DNA from: Methanocella paludicola SANAE
GTDB taxonomy: Archaea > Halobacteriota > Methanocellia > Methanocellales > Methanocellaceae
DNA length: 64,000 nucleotides
Direction of reading: 5' to 3'
Assembly (NCBI RefSeq): GCF_000011005.1
Contig: NC_013665.1
Span: 558,001-622,000 of the forward strand
Shown here: in pieces, positions 25,433 to 33,311 of the stretch
Position numbering within the stretch: position 1 is the stretch's first letter
Layout: every line of letters begins with the position of its first letter
The notes under the pieces: model-generated
Told to the model about the DNA's origin: nothing
The model's database searches: none
Seen by the model: only the letters and a program-made list of their open reading frames with translations
Position numbers and translations under genes: made by a program

Positions 25433-27004
25433 TCAGCCGTTATTATATTCGGGAAGCACGACCACGAAACGGGCGCCTTTAGTGCAGTCGCCGCTCACGC
25501 GGTCCTCTACCCAGAACTGCCCGCCATAGTCGTCCACCAGCATTTTTATCAGGCATAGCCCGAAGCCCTTGCCCCGGGCCCGGGTGGTCGCAAGGTTCAG
25601 GCGGTCAAAAAGCGTGAGCTTGAGCGAGTCGGGTATGCCGGGGCCGTCGTCCTCCACGGCTACCTTAAAGCATGGCAGGCCGTCATGCTCTATCTTTTCT
25701 ATGTGGATGTCGACCTTTAGCGGCCCGGTAGAGTGTTTTATGGAGTTGCCGACCAGGTTGAGGAACACGTCCTTGAGCAGCACGTTCGCCTTGACGAGGC
25801 ATGCCTCCCCGGGCATGCAGGAGATGCTGACGTCCCTGTTAGGGACGAGGCTGAACTGCGCGGCGACCTCCTCCAGAAGGGCGCTCACGTCGATGACCTC
25901 GGCCTCGTACAGGCCCATCCTCTCGCGCTGCATCTTGCGCACGTTATCGATAAGCTTCGAGCTGTTCTCAAGCGAGTGGATGGCGTTTTCCAGCAGGTGC
26001 CCGTTCTCCGGGCTCAGCTTTCCCTCGAAGTCCAGGATGTTATGGGCAAGCTCGAGATACCCCATGGATATCTGGTTCATGTTGTTGATATCGTGGCCCA
26101 TGAGGTCAACGTACAGCTCGGCCTCGTTCTTGGCCTTTAACAGCGCTTCCTCGGCCAGCTTACGGTCCGTCACGTCCTGGTTGATGCCGTAGACCCGCTC
26201 CGGGAGCCCCGACTTTCCGACGACGATCTTATCCGCCACGGAATTCACATAGCGGATGGTCCCGTCGGGCCATACGATGCGGTAATCCACGCTGCAACGC
26301 TTGCGCTCCCGTGCGATGGTCCTGTAAAAGTCGCTGACGATCTGCCGGTCGTCGGCATAGACGCGGGACGTCACCCAGCCCCTTGTCGGCCGTACCGAGC
26401 CTGGCTCGTAGCCGAATATGCGGTACGCCTCGTCCGAAAAGTTATACTGGCCCGTGTTCATGTTCAGCGCCCAGTTGCCCACGTGGGCGATCTGCTGGGC
26501 CTTGGCGAGAATATACTGGCTCTTCTTCAGGGCCTCTTCGGCACGCTTCAGCTCCGTGATGTCCTGCATGATGAGCAGTACGGCCGGCTTTCCCTGCAGG
26601 GTGAAGACGCCCGAGGACACGACCGCCCAGCGCTCCTCGCCGTTCTTCCTGATAAGCTTAAGCTCGCTCCTTGCCGGGACGTCGATGCCTTTTTTCCAGT
26701 CCGCCCCTTTCATCCTCACCCTGTCCTGGAATGCCGGGTGTATGGTCTCCCAGAACTTCATGCGGAGCCGCTCTTCGATAGTATAGCCCTCGATATCGGC
26801 CATAGCCCTGTTCACGTATATCGTGTCGTCGCCCTGGTAGATGAGTATCCCGGCCCTGGACGAATCGGCCACGGCACGAAAGATCCTGTCGGTCTCCCGC
26901 CACGCGTCCGCCGCCGAGGCGCGAAGTGATCTCAGCTCTACCAGTAGTTCTTCTCTTGTCTTGTCCTCGTCCTTATTCCCGCCCGGCGCTGCCCCGCTAT
27001 GCAT
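25433..27004 (-). CDS. PAS-PAS sensor histidine kinase
   Basis: A 523-residue soluble kinase. Two PAS domains (about 38-155 and 165-285, each ended by a DITELKR- or DVTDRKL-type PAC motif) precede the dimerisation helix with His304 in DLMGHDINNMNQ. The ATPase domain has an N box (NLVGNSIKHS near 416), G1 (EDDGPG near 451) and G2 (KGFGLCLIKML near 479). The H box and following helix (MGYLELAHN) match those of the kinase at 1939, which marks one methanogen kinase subfamily. No response regulator is adjacent. It ends seven bases from the convergent KGG gene. There is no clear ribosome-binding site before its ATG. Confidence 0.92.
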   Translation of the reverse strand: MHSGAAPGGNKDEDKTREELLVELRSLRASAADAWRETDRIFRAVADSSRAGILIYQGDDTIYVNRAMADIEGYTIEERLRMKFWETIHPAFQDRVRMKGADWKKGIDVPARSELKLIRKNGEERWAVVSSGVFTLQGKPAVLLIMQDITELKRAEEALKKSQYILAKAQQIAHVGNWALNMNTGQYNFSDEAYRIFGYEPGSVRPTRGWVTSRVYADDRQIVSDFYRTIARERKRCSVDYRIVWPDGTIRYVNSVADKIVVGKSGLPERVYGINQDVTDRKLAEEALLKAKNEAELYVDLMGHDINNMNQISMGYLELAHNILDFEGKLSPENGHLLENAIHSLENSSKLIDNVRKMQRERMGLYEAEVIDVSALLEEVAAQFSLVPNRDVSISCMPGEACLVKANVLLKDVFLNLVGNSIKHSTGPLKVDIHIEKIEHDGLPCFKVAVEDDGPGIPDSLKLTLFDRLNLATTRARGKGFGLCLIKMLVDDYGGQFWVEDRVSGDCTKGARFVVVLPEYNNG

Positions 27005-27177
27005 AAAAATAACTCGCCCGAAAATGTTCGTTAAAAAACCAAGACCGGTTGAATATAAATATTTTCAGATGGAAGGCAAAGCCGTCTTCAGGCCACTAAA
27101 ATAGGCTTTAATAGTAAGCCGGCGCACATATTATTTTATCTACATGCCCGTCAAAAATGTAATTGTACGATGATAAC

Positions 27178-27864
27178 ATGGCCGACCCCATACGCACCAT
27201 ACTGAACCTGTTCGCCCGCTCGCCCTTCAAGCCCCTCGACGAGCACGCCGAGAAGGTAAAGCTGACCGTCCTCAAGATGGACGAGGCGGTGCGCGCCTAC
27301 GTGGAAGAGGATAAGGCGAAGGTGGAGGCCCTCTACAGGCAGATCAGCGAGCTGGAGCACGAGGCGGATAAGGTGAAGCACGCCATCCGGGAGCACATGC
27401 CCTCGTCCGTGCTCATGCCGGTGGACAGGGCCGACATGCTTTCCTATCTCAAGCAGCAGGACGACGTGGCCAACAGCGCTGAGATGGTCGCCCAGCTTCT
27501 GGAGATCAAGATGGTACCTATGCCTCGTGCGGTGAAAGACGTGCTCTTAAAAATGGATGGAGAAGTGCTCGTCACTGTGGAGGAGCACGTGGCGGCGTCC
27601 AATAAGATCATCGAGATACTGGACTCGTCATCCGTCTCGAAACACATGGCCGAGGCCCAGGGCCTCATCGACCGGGTGGACAGCCAGAAGCATAACGTCG
27701 ACGTCACCAGGCTCGAGGCCATGCAAACCGTCTATGCCCACGAGAAAGAGCTCGGGCCCGTCGGGGTCTATCATCTGCTGGCCGTCATCCGCGACCTGGG
27801 CTGGGTGGCGGAGCACGCCGAGAGCGCCTCGAACCGATTAAGGCTGATGATCGCGAAAAGATAA
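27178..27864 (+). CDS. PhoU-like DUF47 protein (TIGR00153 family)
   Basis: A 228-residue, all-helical protein of the DUF47/TIGR00153 family, related to the phosphate-signalling protein PhoU. The N-terminal helix ADPIRTILNLFARSPFKPL, the ISELEHEADKVKHAIREHM metal-binding-type motif and LMPVDRADMLSYLKQQDDVANSAE are typical. In other genomes it often sits beside a PiT phosphate transporter, but none is adjacent here. It may tune transport or bind Fe/metal clusters as PhoU does. The ATG at 27178 is chosen over a TTG five codons earlier, since homology begins at MADP; no clear ribosome-binding site is seen. Confidence 0.88.
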   Translation: MADPIRTILNLFARSPFKPLDEHAEKVKLTVLKMDEAVRAYVEEDKAKVEALYRQISELEHEADKVKHAIREHMPSSVLMPVDRADMLSYLKQQDDVANSAEMVAQLLEIKMVPMPRAVKDVLLKMDGEVLVTVEEHVAASNKIIEILDSSSVSKHMAEAQGLIDRVDSQKHNVDVTRLEAMQTVYAHEKELGPVGVYHLLAVIRDLGWVAEHAESASNRLRLMIAKR

Positions 27865-27878
27865 AAAAGAGGGCTTCA

Positions 27879-28037
27879 CTATTTGCAGCTCAGCCCGACC
27901 GATTCTGCGATGTTCTTTGCAGCGTCGTCTACCGACTGATTGGCGGCCTTCGCCGCTTTCTGGAGCTCGTCCATCGTGATGAGCTCGGACTTGCCATGAT
28001 TGTCGTTAGGCTGCCCGCATCCGCAACTTATGCACAT
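27879..28037 (-). CDS. Small Cys-rich protein (CISCGCG motif)
   Basis: A 52-residue protein beginning MCISCGCGQPNDNHG, with three clustered cysteines, followed by a helical part (MDELQKAAKAANQSVDDAAKNIAESVGL) and a final Cys two residues from the end. The motif resembles small archaeal proteins of unknown function that may bind a metal. The ATG at 28037 is chosen: GGTGA lies seven bases upstream, and the longer upstream frame is not conserved-looking. It lies 70 bases downstream of the aIF1A gene on the same strand and could be co-transcribed, though a TATA-like CTTTATATC lies just before it. Confidence 0.72.
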   Translation of the reverse strand: MCISCGCGQPNDNHGKSELITMDELQKAAKAANQSVDDAAKNIAESVGLSCK

Positions 28038-28107
28038 GTTTTTATCACCGATATAAAGAGCGCGGGGCGTAGGCATAAAGAATCCTGGCAAAAAATGCAG
28101 GCCGGCA

Positions 28108-28431
28108 TCAGGCGTTCTTCAGGAACCCTTTCCGCTCGAGCCAGCTTACCTGGGGGCCGGTGTAGCGCCATACAACGTCGCCCTTCTCGTCCTGGATTTC
28201 CCAGGGCACGACGATGACCACGTCGCCTTCCCGGACCCAGACGCGCTTCTTCATTTTGCCCCGTATGCGGCACATCCTGGTGACGCCGTCGATGCAGCGC
28301 ACCACTACGCGGCTGGCGCCGAGCATGCTGATGACAGTGCCCAGCACTTCTCTCTCTTTCTTATTGGGCGTGCGGACCCTGGTTATGGCCTCGCCCTCGC
28401 CCGTATGACCCTGATCATTCTGTCTGTTCAG
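28108..28431 (-). CDS. eif1A: Translation initiation factor aIF1A, apparent CTG start
   Basis: A 107-residue aIF1A, an OB-fold factor that helps place the initiator tRNA on the small ribosomal subunit. Core segments are clear: [37 protein letters not shown] and [17 protein letters not shown]. The first ATG/GTG in frame is at 28347, but the preceding codons read [15 protein letters not shown], which is the well-conserved aIF1A N-terminus, so translation must begin earlier. Between the upstream stop and that motif the only near-cognate start is CTG at 28431. AAGGTG lies five bases before it and a TATA-like ATTTTAAAGG about 30 bases before. The CTG start is thus inferred, not proven. Confidence 0.88.
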   Translation of the reverse strand: MNRQNDQGHTGEGEAITRVRTPNKKEREVLGTVISMLGASRVVVRCIDGVTRMCRIRGKMKKRVWVREGDVVIVVPWEIQDEKGDVVWRYTGPQVSWLERKGFLKNA

Positions 28432-28620
28432 CTTAACACCTTCTTTACCGCAGGACCTTTAAAATGTGACTGCCGGTATCGTAAAGCCGGCCCGGATGAT
28501 GAGGCGAAGATCGGATGCCCGGTGTCGGGCGAACGAAAAGTATGACTTTACAGATATGTATACAGTCCTGTCAAAATATATTAACTTGCCCTTTATTTGG
28601 CCGGCCTTTTCACGCCTTCC

Positions 28621-29313
28621 GTGGCGCAACTATTTAATATTCTCGCAATCATGTTTCTGGTAATGCGCCTGGACCGGGACCTGTTATCTGCCGAGGCCGA
28701 GCGTAAGCTCTTTCATATCGCCTGGGCGATAGACCCGCTTCTTTATTATTTCGGATACCCCCGGGATGGCATGCTTCTCCTCATCGGCTGCCAGCTTCTC
28801 ATCTGGATCGGCTTCGAGGCCGCCCGCGGGATGGGCTATTCGGCGTTCTCCACTTCCTACATGCGGCCCGAGGAGGCCCGGGGGGCTCCAATGGGCACGC
28901 TTTTTCAGGTTGCCTCGCTCTTCCTGGCCGTGCTGCTCTTCGACAAGTCGATCGCGATCATAGCCATGGTGTTCAACTGTGTGGGCGATTCAGCGGTGGG
29001 CCTTGCAGGTGCAGTCCTGTACCCTTACATCGGCAGGGAGAAGGCGGCTATTCGTGAGCAGGGGGTCCGAGGGCTGTGGAATATGCTGAAGAGCCATAAA
29101 GCGCCTGTCCTGATGGCCGTGATGTTCCTGGCGTGTGTAGTACCCGGCTTTATCCTCTTCCCGCGGGCGTCTCCCCTGCTAATGGGCGTGGGCGCGCTCG
29201 GCGCGGTCATTGCCGACGCGTTCGCATGGAAGCTGTTCGGCTACACGCTGAACGATGACCTGACGATCACGCTTGCCGCCGGCAGCGCTATGGCGATAGC
29301 AGCTTCTTTTTAG
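28621..29313 (+). CDS. Polyprenol/dolichol kinase-like membrane protein
   Basis: A 230-residue protein with about seven membrane helices. It resembles the SEC59/VTE5 family of CTP-dependent polyprenol and phytol kinases: an N-terminal ERKLFHIAW segment (the RK..H motif), a central FNCVGDSAVGLAGA stretch with the conserved GD, and a C-terminal GAVIADAFAWKLFG. In archaea such a kinase may feed isoprenoid phosphates to lipid or glycan-carrier synthesis. The start is uncertain: GTG at 28621 follows the TATA box (AAATATATTA, 28572-28581) by a suitable distance, while TTG at 28597 lies too close to it. It ends directly against the convergent carS gene. Confidence 0.78.
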   Translation: MAQLFNILAIMFLVMRLDRDLLSAEAERKLFHIAWAIDPLLYYFGYPRDGMLLLIGCQLLIWIGFEAARGMGYSAFSTSYMRPEEARGAPMGTLFQVASLFLAVLLFDKSIAIIAMVFNCVGDSAVGLAGAVLYPYIGREKAAIREQGVRGLWNMLKSHKAPVLMAVMFLACVVPGFILFPRASPLLMGVGALGAVIADAFAWKLFGYTLNDDLTITLAAGSAMAIAASF

Positions 29314-29850
29314 CTACCAGAGCACCTTCTTCTTCCCGAGCGCCACGGCAACCATGTTATGGAAAAGCTGGAGCGGGAAGGTCATCAGAACGATCGTTAC
29401 GACGACAGGTATCGTATAGTAAGCGAGGGACCACTGGGGCGCAGCGATAAGGCCCAGCACGAGGGCGCCGATGACGAAGTCGAGCTGGTCGGCAACGGGC
29501 AGCATGGCCCCGCTCTCCACGCCCAGGCGGCGCTTGAAAAAGCTCTTCACGGCATCGCCCGCTAACGCTCCAAGGGGCAGGGCGATAATGACGGCCGGCG
29601 GCATGGCAGGCACTGTGAAATAAGCCATCATATACGGGGCCGCGATAACCTGTACGACGCCCATACCGATGCCCCCGAGCACTCCCAAAAAGAACCCGCG
29701 AAACGTCTTATGGTCACCCAGGATACGCTTTCCATCGAAGAACGACCTCTCCCCGTCCAGAGGCCTCCCGCCGCCGAAAAGCGTGGCGCAGTTATTGGCC
29801 GTATAGGCGGGAAGCATAAGCCATAATGCTGTGAATATCAAGTCCCACAA
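29314..29850 (-). CDS. carS: CDP-archaeol synthase CarS
   Basis: CTP:2,3-di-O-geranylgeranylglycerol-1-phosphate cytidyltransferase. It activates the archaeal diether lipid core before head-group addition. Motifs include LWLMLPAYTANNCATLFGGG, DGKRILGDHKTFRGFFLGVL and the catalytic-region SFFKRRLGVESGAMLPVADQLDF. About five membrane helices. The TTG at 29850 gives 178 residues, the usual CarS length, with GGGAT seven bases upstream and a TATA-like ACTATACG 25-30 bases earlier. An ATG at 29916 is in frame and would add 22 residues of no likeness to the family. It fits with the CDP-alcohol transferases at 18844 and 30650, which use its product. Confidence 0.93.
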   Translation of the reverse strand: MWDLIFTALWLMLPAYTANNCATLFGGGRPLDGERSFFDGKRILGDHKTFRGFFLGVLGGIGMGVVQVIAAPYMMAYFTVPAMPPAVIIALPLGALAGDAVKSFFKRRLGVESGAMLPVADQLDFVIGALVLGLIAAPQWSLAYYTIPVVVTIVLMTFPLQLFHNMVAVALGKKKVLW

Positions 29851-29954
29851 GCGAGGATCCCGGCAAAATGAAAGCCCGTATAGTACATCAACATTTGTAC
29901 TGCTGACCAATCGCATCCTTTTTATGCAGGCAGCGAAAATACACCATTAATCAT

Positions 29955-30647
29955 ATGGAGAAGCGGGGTATGAGGTTAAACCACTTACTGACGGCGTTAC
30001 TCATCGTAGCGGTCGTGGCGGCGCTGAGCGGCTGTATCTGCTGCTTCGGGCAGGACGGCTTTTTCAGCAAGCTCAAGAAGCCAGTGAGCGCGATACAGTT
30101 CCCATCGGCGCTCAAGATCGGCCAGAAGACGTACAATAAGGCTTACTCGAACGAATACCTGGACAGGGACTCAGCGAAGTCCGGCCTCAAGGCATTTGCC
30201 AGAAAGCTGGGCTACGGCTCGGGCGACATGCAGGGCCTGGTCGATAAGGCCATCGAGCTATCCGGCATCAACCAGTACAAGTCGTTCAAGTATACCGACG
30301 GCTCTGCTAAGGGCATCGTCGGGGGCCTCGTGGCGAAGACGGACGCGCCGTCGACGGTCACCGGGGGATATGAGGCCATCAAGCAGAGCGCCACTGCCGG
30401 CCAGTCGGCCATCAACGACCCGTCCCAGAACACGGGCGACGTCCGGAATGTCGTGAGCGGCGGTAGCTCCAGCCTCGGCGATGGTGGGGACAGGTACACG
30501 ATGACCGTGAACGGCGAGACGTGCTACGTCGTGGTCGTCAAGTACAGTAACATGTACATCAGCGCCTACTCCTTCGAGTCGTACGATGCCTGCGATGCCG
30601 CCATCGCCATGGCGATCGAGCAGGTGGACATAGCCGCATCATCGTAA
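29955..30647 (+). CDS. Lipoprotein, function unknown
   Basis: A 230-residue exported protein. The N-terminal helix LLTALLIVAVVAALSGC ends in a good lipobox (LSGC), so the mature Cys is likely lipid-anchored. The mature region is Gly/Ser-rich with several Tyr/Thr strands (DRYTMTVNGETCYVVVVKYSNMYISAYSFE). No family is recognised. ATG at 29955 and ATG at 29970 are both possible; the second has GGAG upstream. It is followed after two bases by a CDP-alcohol phosphatidyltransferase gene, so the two form an operon, and its promoter is divergent from that of carS. Confidence 0.8.
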   Translation: MEKRGMRLNHLLTALLIVAVVAALSGCICCFGQDGFFSKLKKPVSAIQFPSALKIGQKTYNKAYSNEYLDRDSAKSGLKAFARKLGYGSGDMQGLVDKAIELSGINQYKSFKYTDGSAKGIVGGLVAKTDAPSTVTGGYEAIKQSATAGQSAINDPSQNTGDVRNVVSGGSSSLGDGGDRYTMTVNGETCYVVVVKYSNMYISAYSFESYDACDAAIAMAIEQVDIAASS

Positions 30648-30649
30648 GC

Positions 30650-31204
30650 ATGAAGGGCCTTGCGAACCTGGTCACGCTGTCCAGGTTCGTCTTCATTTTT
30701 TTAGCCGCCATCTGCATCATCGCCTATTCGCCTGCCCACGACGAGTACCGGTGGGCTACCTTATGCCTTGTAGTGCTGGCCATACTCTCCGACATTGCGG
30801 ATGGAAAAGTGGCCAGGCTGCTGAACCAGGAGTCCAGCCTTGGGGCAGCAATGGATGCCGTCGCGGATGCGCTGGGCTTCACTCTGGGCTTCATATTCTT
30901 ATCGTTCTTCGATCTGGGCATGAAATTCCCTTTATGGTTCGTCGTCATCGTTGTGGGCCGAGAGGTCGCTGTCTACGGGCTCTACCTGGCGGTCATGCTG
31001 AAAAAGGGCCGGGTCGACAGGAAGCCGTCCCGCCTTGCGAAGTGGAACACGACGCTGCTGGCCGTTTGCGTGGTGCTGCTCCTGCTGAGGTTCGAATACG
31101 CCTGGCCTCTCTGGCTCCTCGCATCGCTCACGACAATCGTGACTGGCACCGAGAACATCGCCTATTCGTGGGATGCGCTAAGGGCCGCCAGTCGTAAATC
31201 GTAA
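30650..31204 (+). CDS. CDP-alcohol phosphatidyltransferase (PgsA-like)
   Basis: A 184-residue membrane enzyme with the full signature: DIADGKVARLLNQESSLGAAMDAVADA gives D-x2-DG-x2-AR-x8-G-x3-D-x3-D. About five helices follow the short N-terminus KGLANLVTLSRFVFIF, which is typical of PgsA/PgsA2-like enzymes making archaetidylglycerol phosphate or archaetidylinositol phosphate. The exact head group is unknown. It starts two bases after the lipoprotein stop. With carS and the polyprenol-kinase-like gene next door, this 2.6-kb stretch is a small lipid-biosynthesis cluster, and it is the second such transferase in the window (other at 18844). Confidence 0.88.
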   Translation: MKGLANLVTLSRFVFIFLAAICIIAYSPAHDEYRWATLCLVVLAILSDIADGKVARLLNQESSLGAAMDAVADALGFTLGFIFLSFFDLGMKFPLWFVVIVVGREVAVYGLYLAVMLKKGRVDRKPSRLAKWNTTLLAVCVVLLLLRFEYAWPLWLLASLTTIVTGTENIAYSWDALRAASRKS

Positions 31205-31435
31205 TATTTTGCTCACGCATGAAAAAATGCGTAAGCGCTTAGTCAGTCATAGAAAAAAATCATAAAAAGCTAAAAAAAATCCATATATATTGAGAATAAT
31301 AATTTCTTTGTTCTTAAAGTCAGGAAAATATTATCGAGGGAAAACCAGTTTTTAGCGCTTATAGGCATTATGGATGAAAAAGTTTATAAGCCGCTTAGTC
31401 ATTTTATGAATTGGAAGCAATTGCTTATAACTATA

Positions 31436-31491
31436 ATGGCCGGTCGAGCCGTTCATCCTGGGGGCAATGTGGATCACGAGCTCCCGGCCAT
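31436..31491. ncRNA. Candidate small RNA or leader hairpin
   Basis: ATGGCCGG (31436-31443) pairs perfectly with CCGGCCAT (31484-31491) around a 40-base GC-rich loop region, in otherwise very AT-rich DNA. On the plus strand a TATA-like AGTTTATAAGCC lies at 31381-31392 and T-rich sequence follows after about 31520. It has no reading frame. GC-rich islands in AT-rich gaps are a common sign of structured RNA in archaea; strand and function are unknown. Confidence 0.35.
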
Positions 31492-31586
31492 GCTATTATT
31501 TAGCAACCAATAATTATCATAATCTTTATTTAACTTTTTGGTCAAAAATCCAAATTTAACTACGGTTCAGACCGTACCTAACGTAG

Positions 31587-31639
31587 CCATAAAAAACGTA
31601 ATTTTTAATAAATAAGCATAATATGCCATAAAAAACGTC
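31587..31639. promoter_or_regulatory. Paired direct repeats upstream of chagasin-type gene
   Basis: GCCATAAAAAACGT occurs twice in the same direction, near 31587 and near 31626, 39 bases apart, each followed by a TTTTTAAT stretch. They lie 70-120 bases before the gene start at 31709. They may be activator or repressor sites; no regulator is known. Confidence 0.4.
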
Positions 31640-31708
31640 TGATTTTTAATTATATGTTAAATTAAATATTATTATTTGTATGAACGGTATTTAACTATGA
31701 GGAGGTTA

Positions 31709-32218
31709 ATGGAGGTATTACTCGTCTTACCGCTCATCATGCTCGTGTCCCTCATGCTGGCGATGGCGCCCGCGCTGGCCATGGGCACGTATACGGGCAG
31801 CGATAACGGCAAGGCGATCGCGGTGAAAAGCGGAGAGACTTTCACGGTAAAGCTCGACGAGAACCCGACCACGGGCTACTCGTGGAACATGACGGTGGGC
31901 GACGGCCTGAAGATTATCAATGACCGGTATGTGGCCAACAATACCGGGCTCGTAGGCAGCGGAGGCTACCATATATGGACCATCCAGGCCACGAAGCCGG
32001 GCACCTACAAGGTGGCCGGGGTCTATAAGCGCCCGTGGGAGCCACTGACGGGCGGGGAGCAGAAATATTCGCTGTCCGTTAGCGTCACGGCAGCCGGTGC
32101 CGGCCCTACAGTGCCGATAAACATGAAGTTCCAGGTACCATCGATGGCCGACCTTACGCCGAAGTTCTCGTTCAACTTCTCGAGCATGATGAGCCATTTC
32201 CCAAAGCTTATCGGTTAA
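31709..32218 (+). CDS. Chagasin-type cysteine-protease inhibitor, exported
   Basis: A 169-residue exported protein. Residues 1-25 form a signal peptide (VLLVLPLIMLVSLMLAMAPALA). The mature part carries the chagasin/I42 inhibitor loop NPTTGYSW, followed by GGYHIWTIQATKPGTYKV and the YKRPWEP loop, all three of the loops that plug papain-type active sites. It should inhibit cysteine peptidases at the cell surface. The C-terminal ~40 residues are an extra Pro/Phe-rich tail. The ATG at 31709 is chosen for the GGAGG just upstream; an ATG four codons earlier lacks one. Its stop overlaps that of the convergent metallopeptidase gene. Confidence 0.9.
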   Translation: MEVLLVLPLIMLVSLMLAMAPALAMGTYTGSDNGKAIAVKSGETFTVKLDENPTTGYSWNMTVGDGLKIINDRYVANNTGLVGSGGYHIWTIQATKPGTYKVAGVYKRPWEPLTGGEQKYSLSVSVTAAGAGPTVPINMKFQVPSMADLTPKFSFNFSSMMSHFPKLIG

Positions 32219-32952
32219 GCGGCTGCGTGCCCTGTGGAAATAACATAAGCTTTCCAGTCGTCGTAGACTGAGGCGAAGCTTTCGTCGGCGCATTGCCGGA
32301 AGGCGGCATCGAAGCATTCCTCGGGGCATCCCAGCAATTTTTTTATCATATCGAACCCGTAGCGCCCTTCCATGTATTTTACCAGGCTGTAGGACTGCAT
32401 GTACCCGTTCTTCGATACGGCACAGTCCTCGCTTTTTATGGCATCGAAGATCTCGCCGGTATCCAGGAAGCCATGCTCAAGGATATACCTGGATGCTTCG
32501 GCATCGTCCATAGGCTCGCCGGAGGCGAGCGTACAGATGCCCTCCTCCATCCAGTGGAACTCTGCAGGGTCTTTTTTAAATAATAGCTCGTTGACCGCAA
32601 GGTGTGTGAGCTCATGTGCGCCCAGGAAACGTAAAGACGACCGGCGCTGCAGAGAACTATTCCTGAGAATAATGACGCTGAACTCCTTATTCCACCCGGA
32701 GAACGAGTCCACCTGTTTACCGACCCTGTCCATGGCCCCGTCGCTTATGATGACCGTTTCGACATGGTCCGGGCAGGTGCCGAACAGGCCGTTCACCTGT
32801 TCGTAGGCCGTTTCAAGCACACTTAGAAGCCCTGTATCGCCCGTATCCCGGCAGCCATCGAACGTGACGCCGAAGTGCCCGGTATCAGCGCAGGCCGTTC
32901 CTGCCAGCAATAGGAGTAATGCCATTGTACATGATACGGCCATCCATCCCAT
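32215..32952 (-). CDS. Exported gluzincin metallopeptidase (MA-like)
   Basis: A 245-residue protein with a signal peptide (about 1-22). The zinc motif HELTH is at residues 113-117, and the third ligand is probably a Glu in HWMEEGICTLASGE near 136, giving a gluzincin pattern as in the peptidase MA-like family. Three or four Cys in the mature part could form disulfides outside the cell. Substrate unknown. It converges on the chagasin-type inhibitor gene with a 4-base overlap of the stop codons; one is a metallopeptidase and the other inhibits cysteine peptidases, so a direct pair is unlikely. Confidence 0.85.
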   Translation of the reverse strand: MGWMAVSCTMALLLLLAGTACADTGHFGVTFDGCRDTGDTGLLSVLETAYEQVNGLFGTCPDHVETVIISDGAMDRVGKQVDSFSGWNKEFSVIILRNSSLQRRSSLRFLGAHELTHLAVNELLFKKDPAEFHWMEEGICTLASGEPMDDAEASRYILEHGFLDTGEIFDAIKSEDCAVSKNGYMQSYSLVKYMEGRYGFDMIKKLLGCPEECFDAAFRQCADESFASVYDDWKAYVISTGHAAA

Positions 32953-33021
32953 GAACAGCTATAAGGCCCGTATCGATTTATCCTGTCTTACAAAAAAGAG
33001 CGGCAAAAGCAAATAGAAAAA

Positions 33022-33099
33022 TGGTGGGGCCAGCCGAATTTGAACCGGCGTCTCAAGACCCCCAGTCTTGAAGGATGGACCAGGCTACCCTATGGCCCC
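33022..33099 (-). tRNA. tRNA-Pro (anticodon GGG), CCA encoded
   Basis: On the minus strand, acceptor arm GGGGCCA (33099-33093) pairs with TGGCCCC (33032-33026), the discriminator is A (33025) and CCA follows directly (33024-33022), so the 3' end is encoded. The anticodon stem CAAGA/TCTTG encloses the loop CTGGGGG, giving anticodon GGG for Pro. The T arm carries GGTTCAAAT. There is no intron. A TATA-like stretch (ATATATATGTATAAA on this strand, about 33130-33145) lies upstream. Confidence 0.96.
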
Positions 33100-33311
33100 A
33101 CAAAAATCCGACGTAGCCTTAAAGTGTTTTTATACATATATATGGTTTTTGATTCAAATCGACATTATGCTTATTATACATAGCATCCAATTAATTAATA
33201 GGTAAAAAATCAGGATATTTATAATATCATCGTATTGTCCCGTTAAAAAAATAAGCCGCATCATATAAGTACCTTTAAAATAAATGATTTACTCGATACA
33301 GGGAGATGCAC

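Larger units (their letters stand above)
31205..31708. other. AT-rich gap with hairpin and direct repeats
   Basis: A 504-base stretch without a supported gene. It holds an isolated GC-rich hairpin block (31436-31491), a small dyad ACGGT-N4-ACCGT around 31562-31575, two direct copies of GCCATAAAAAACGT (near 31587 and 31626), and the promoter of the chagasin-type gene. The rest is A/T runs with no reading frame worth reporting. Confidence 0.6.
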
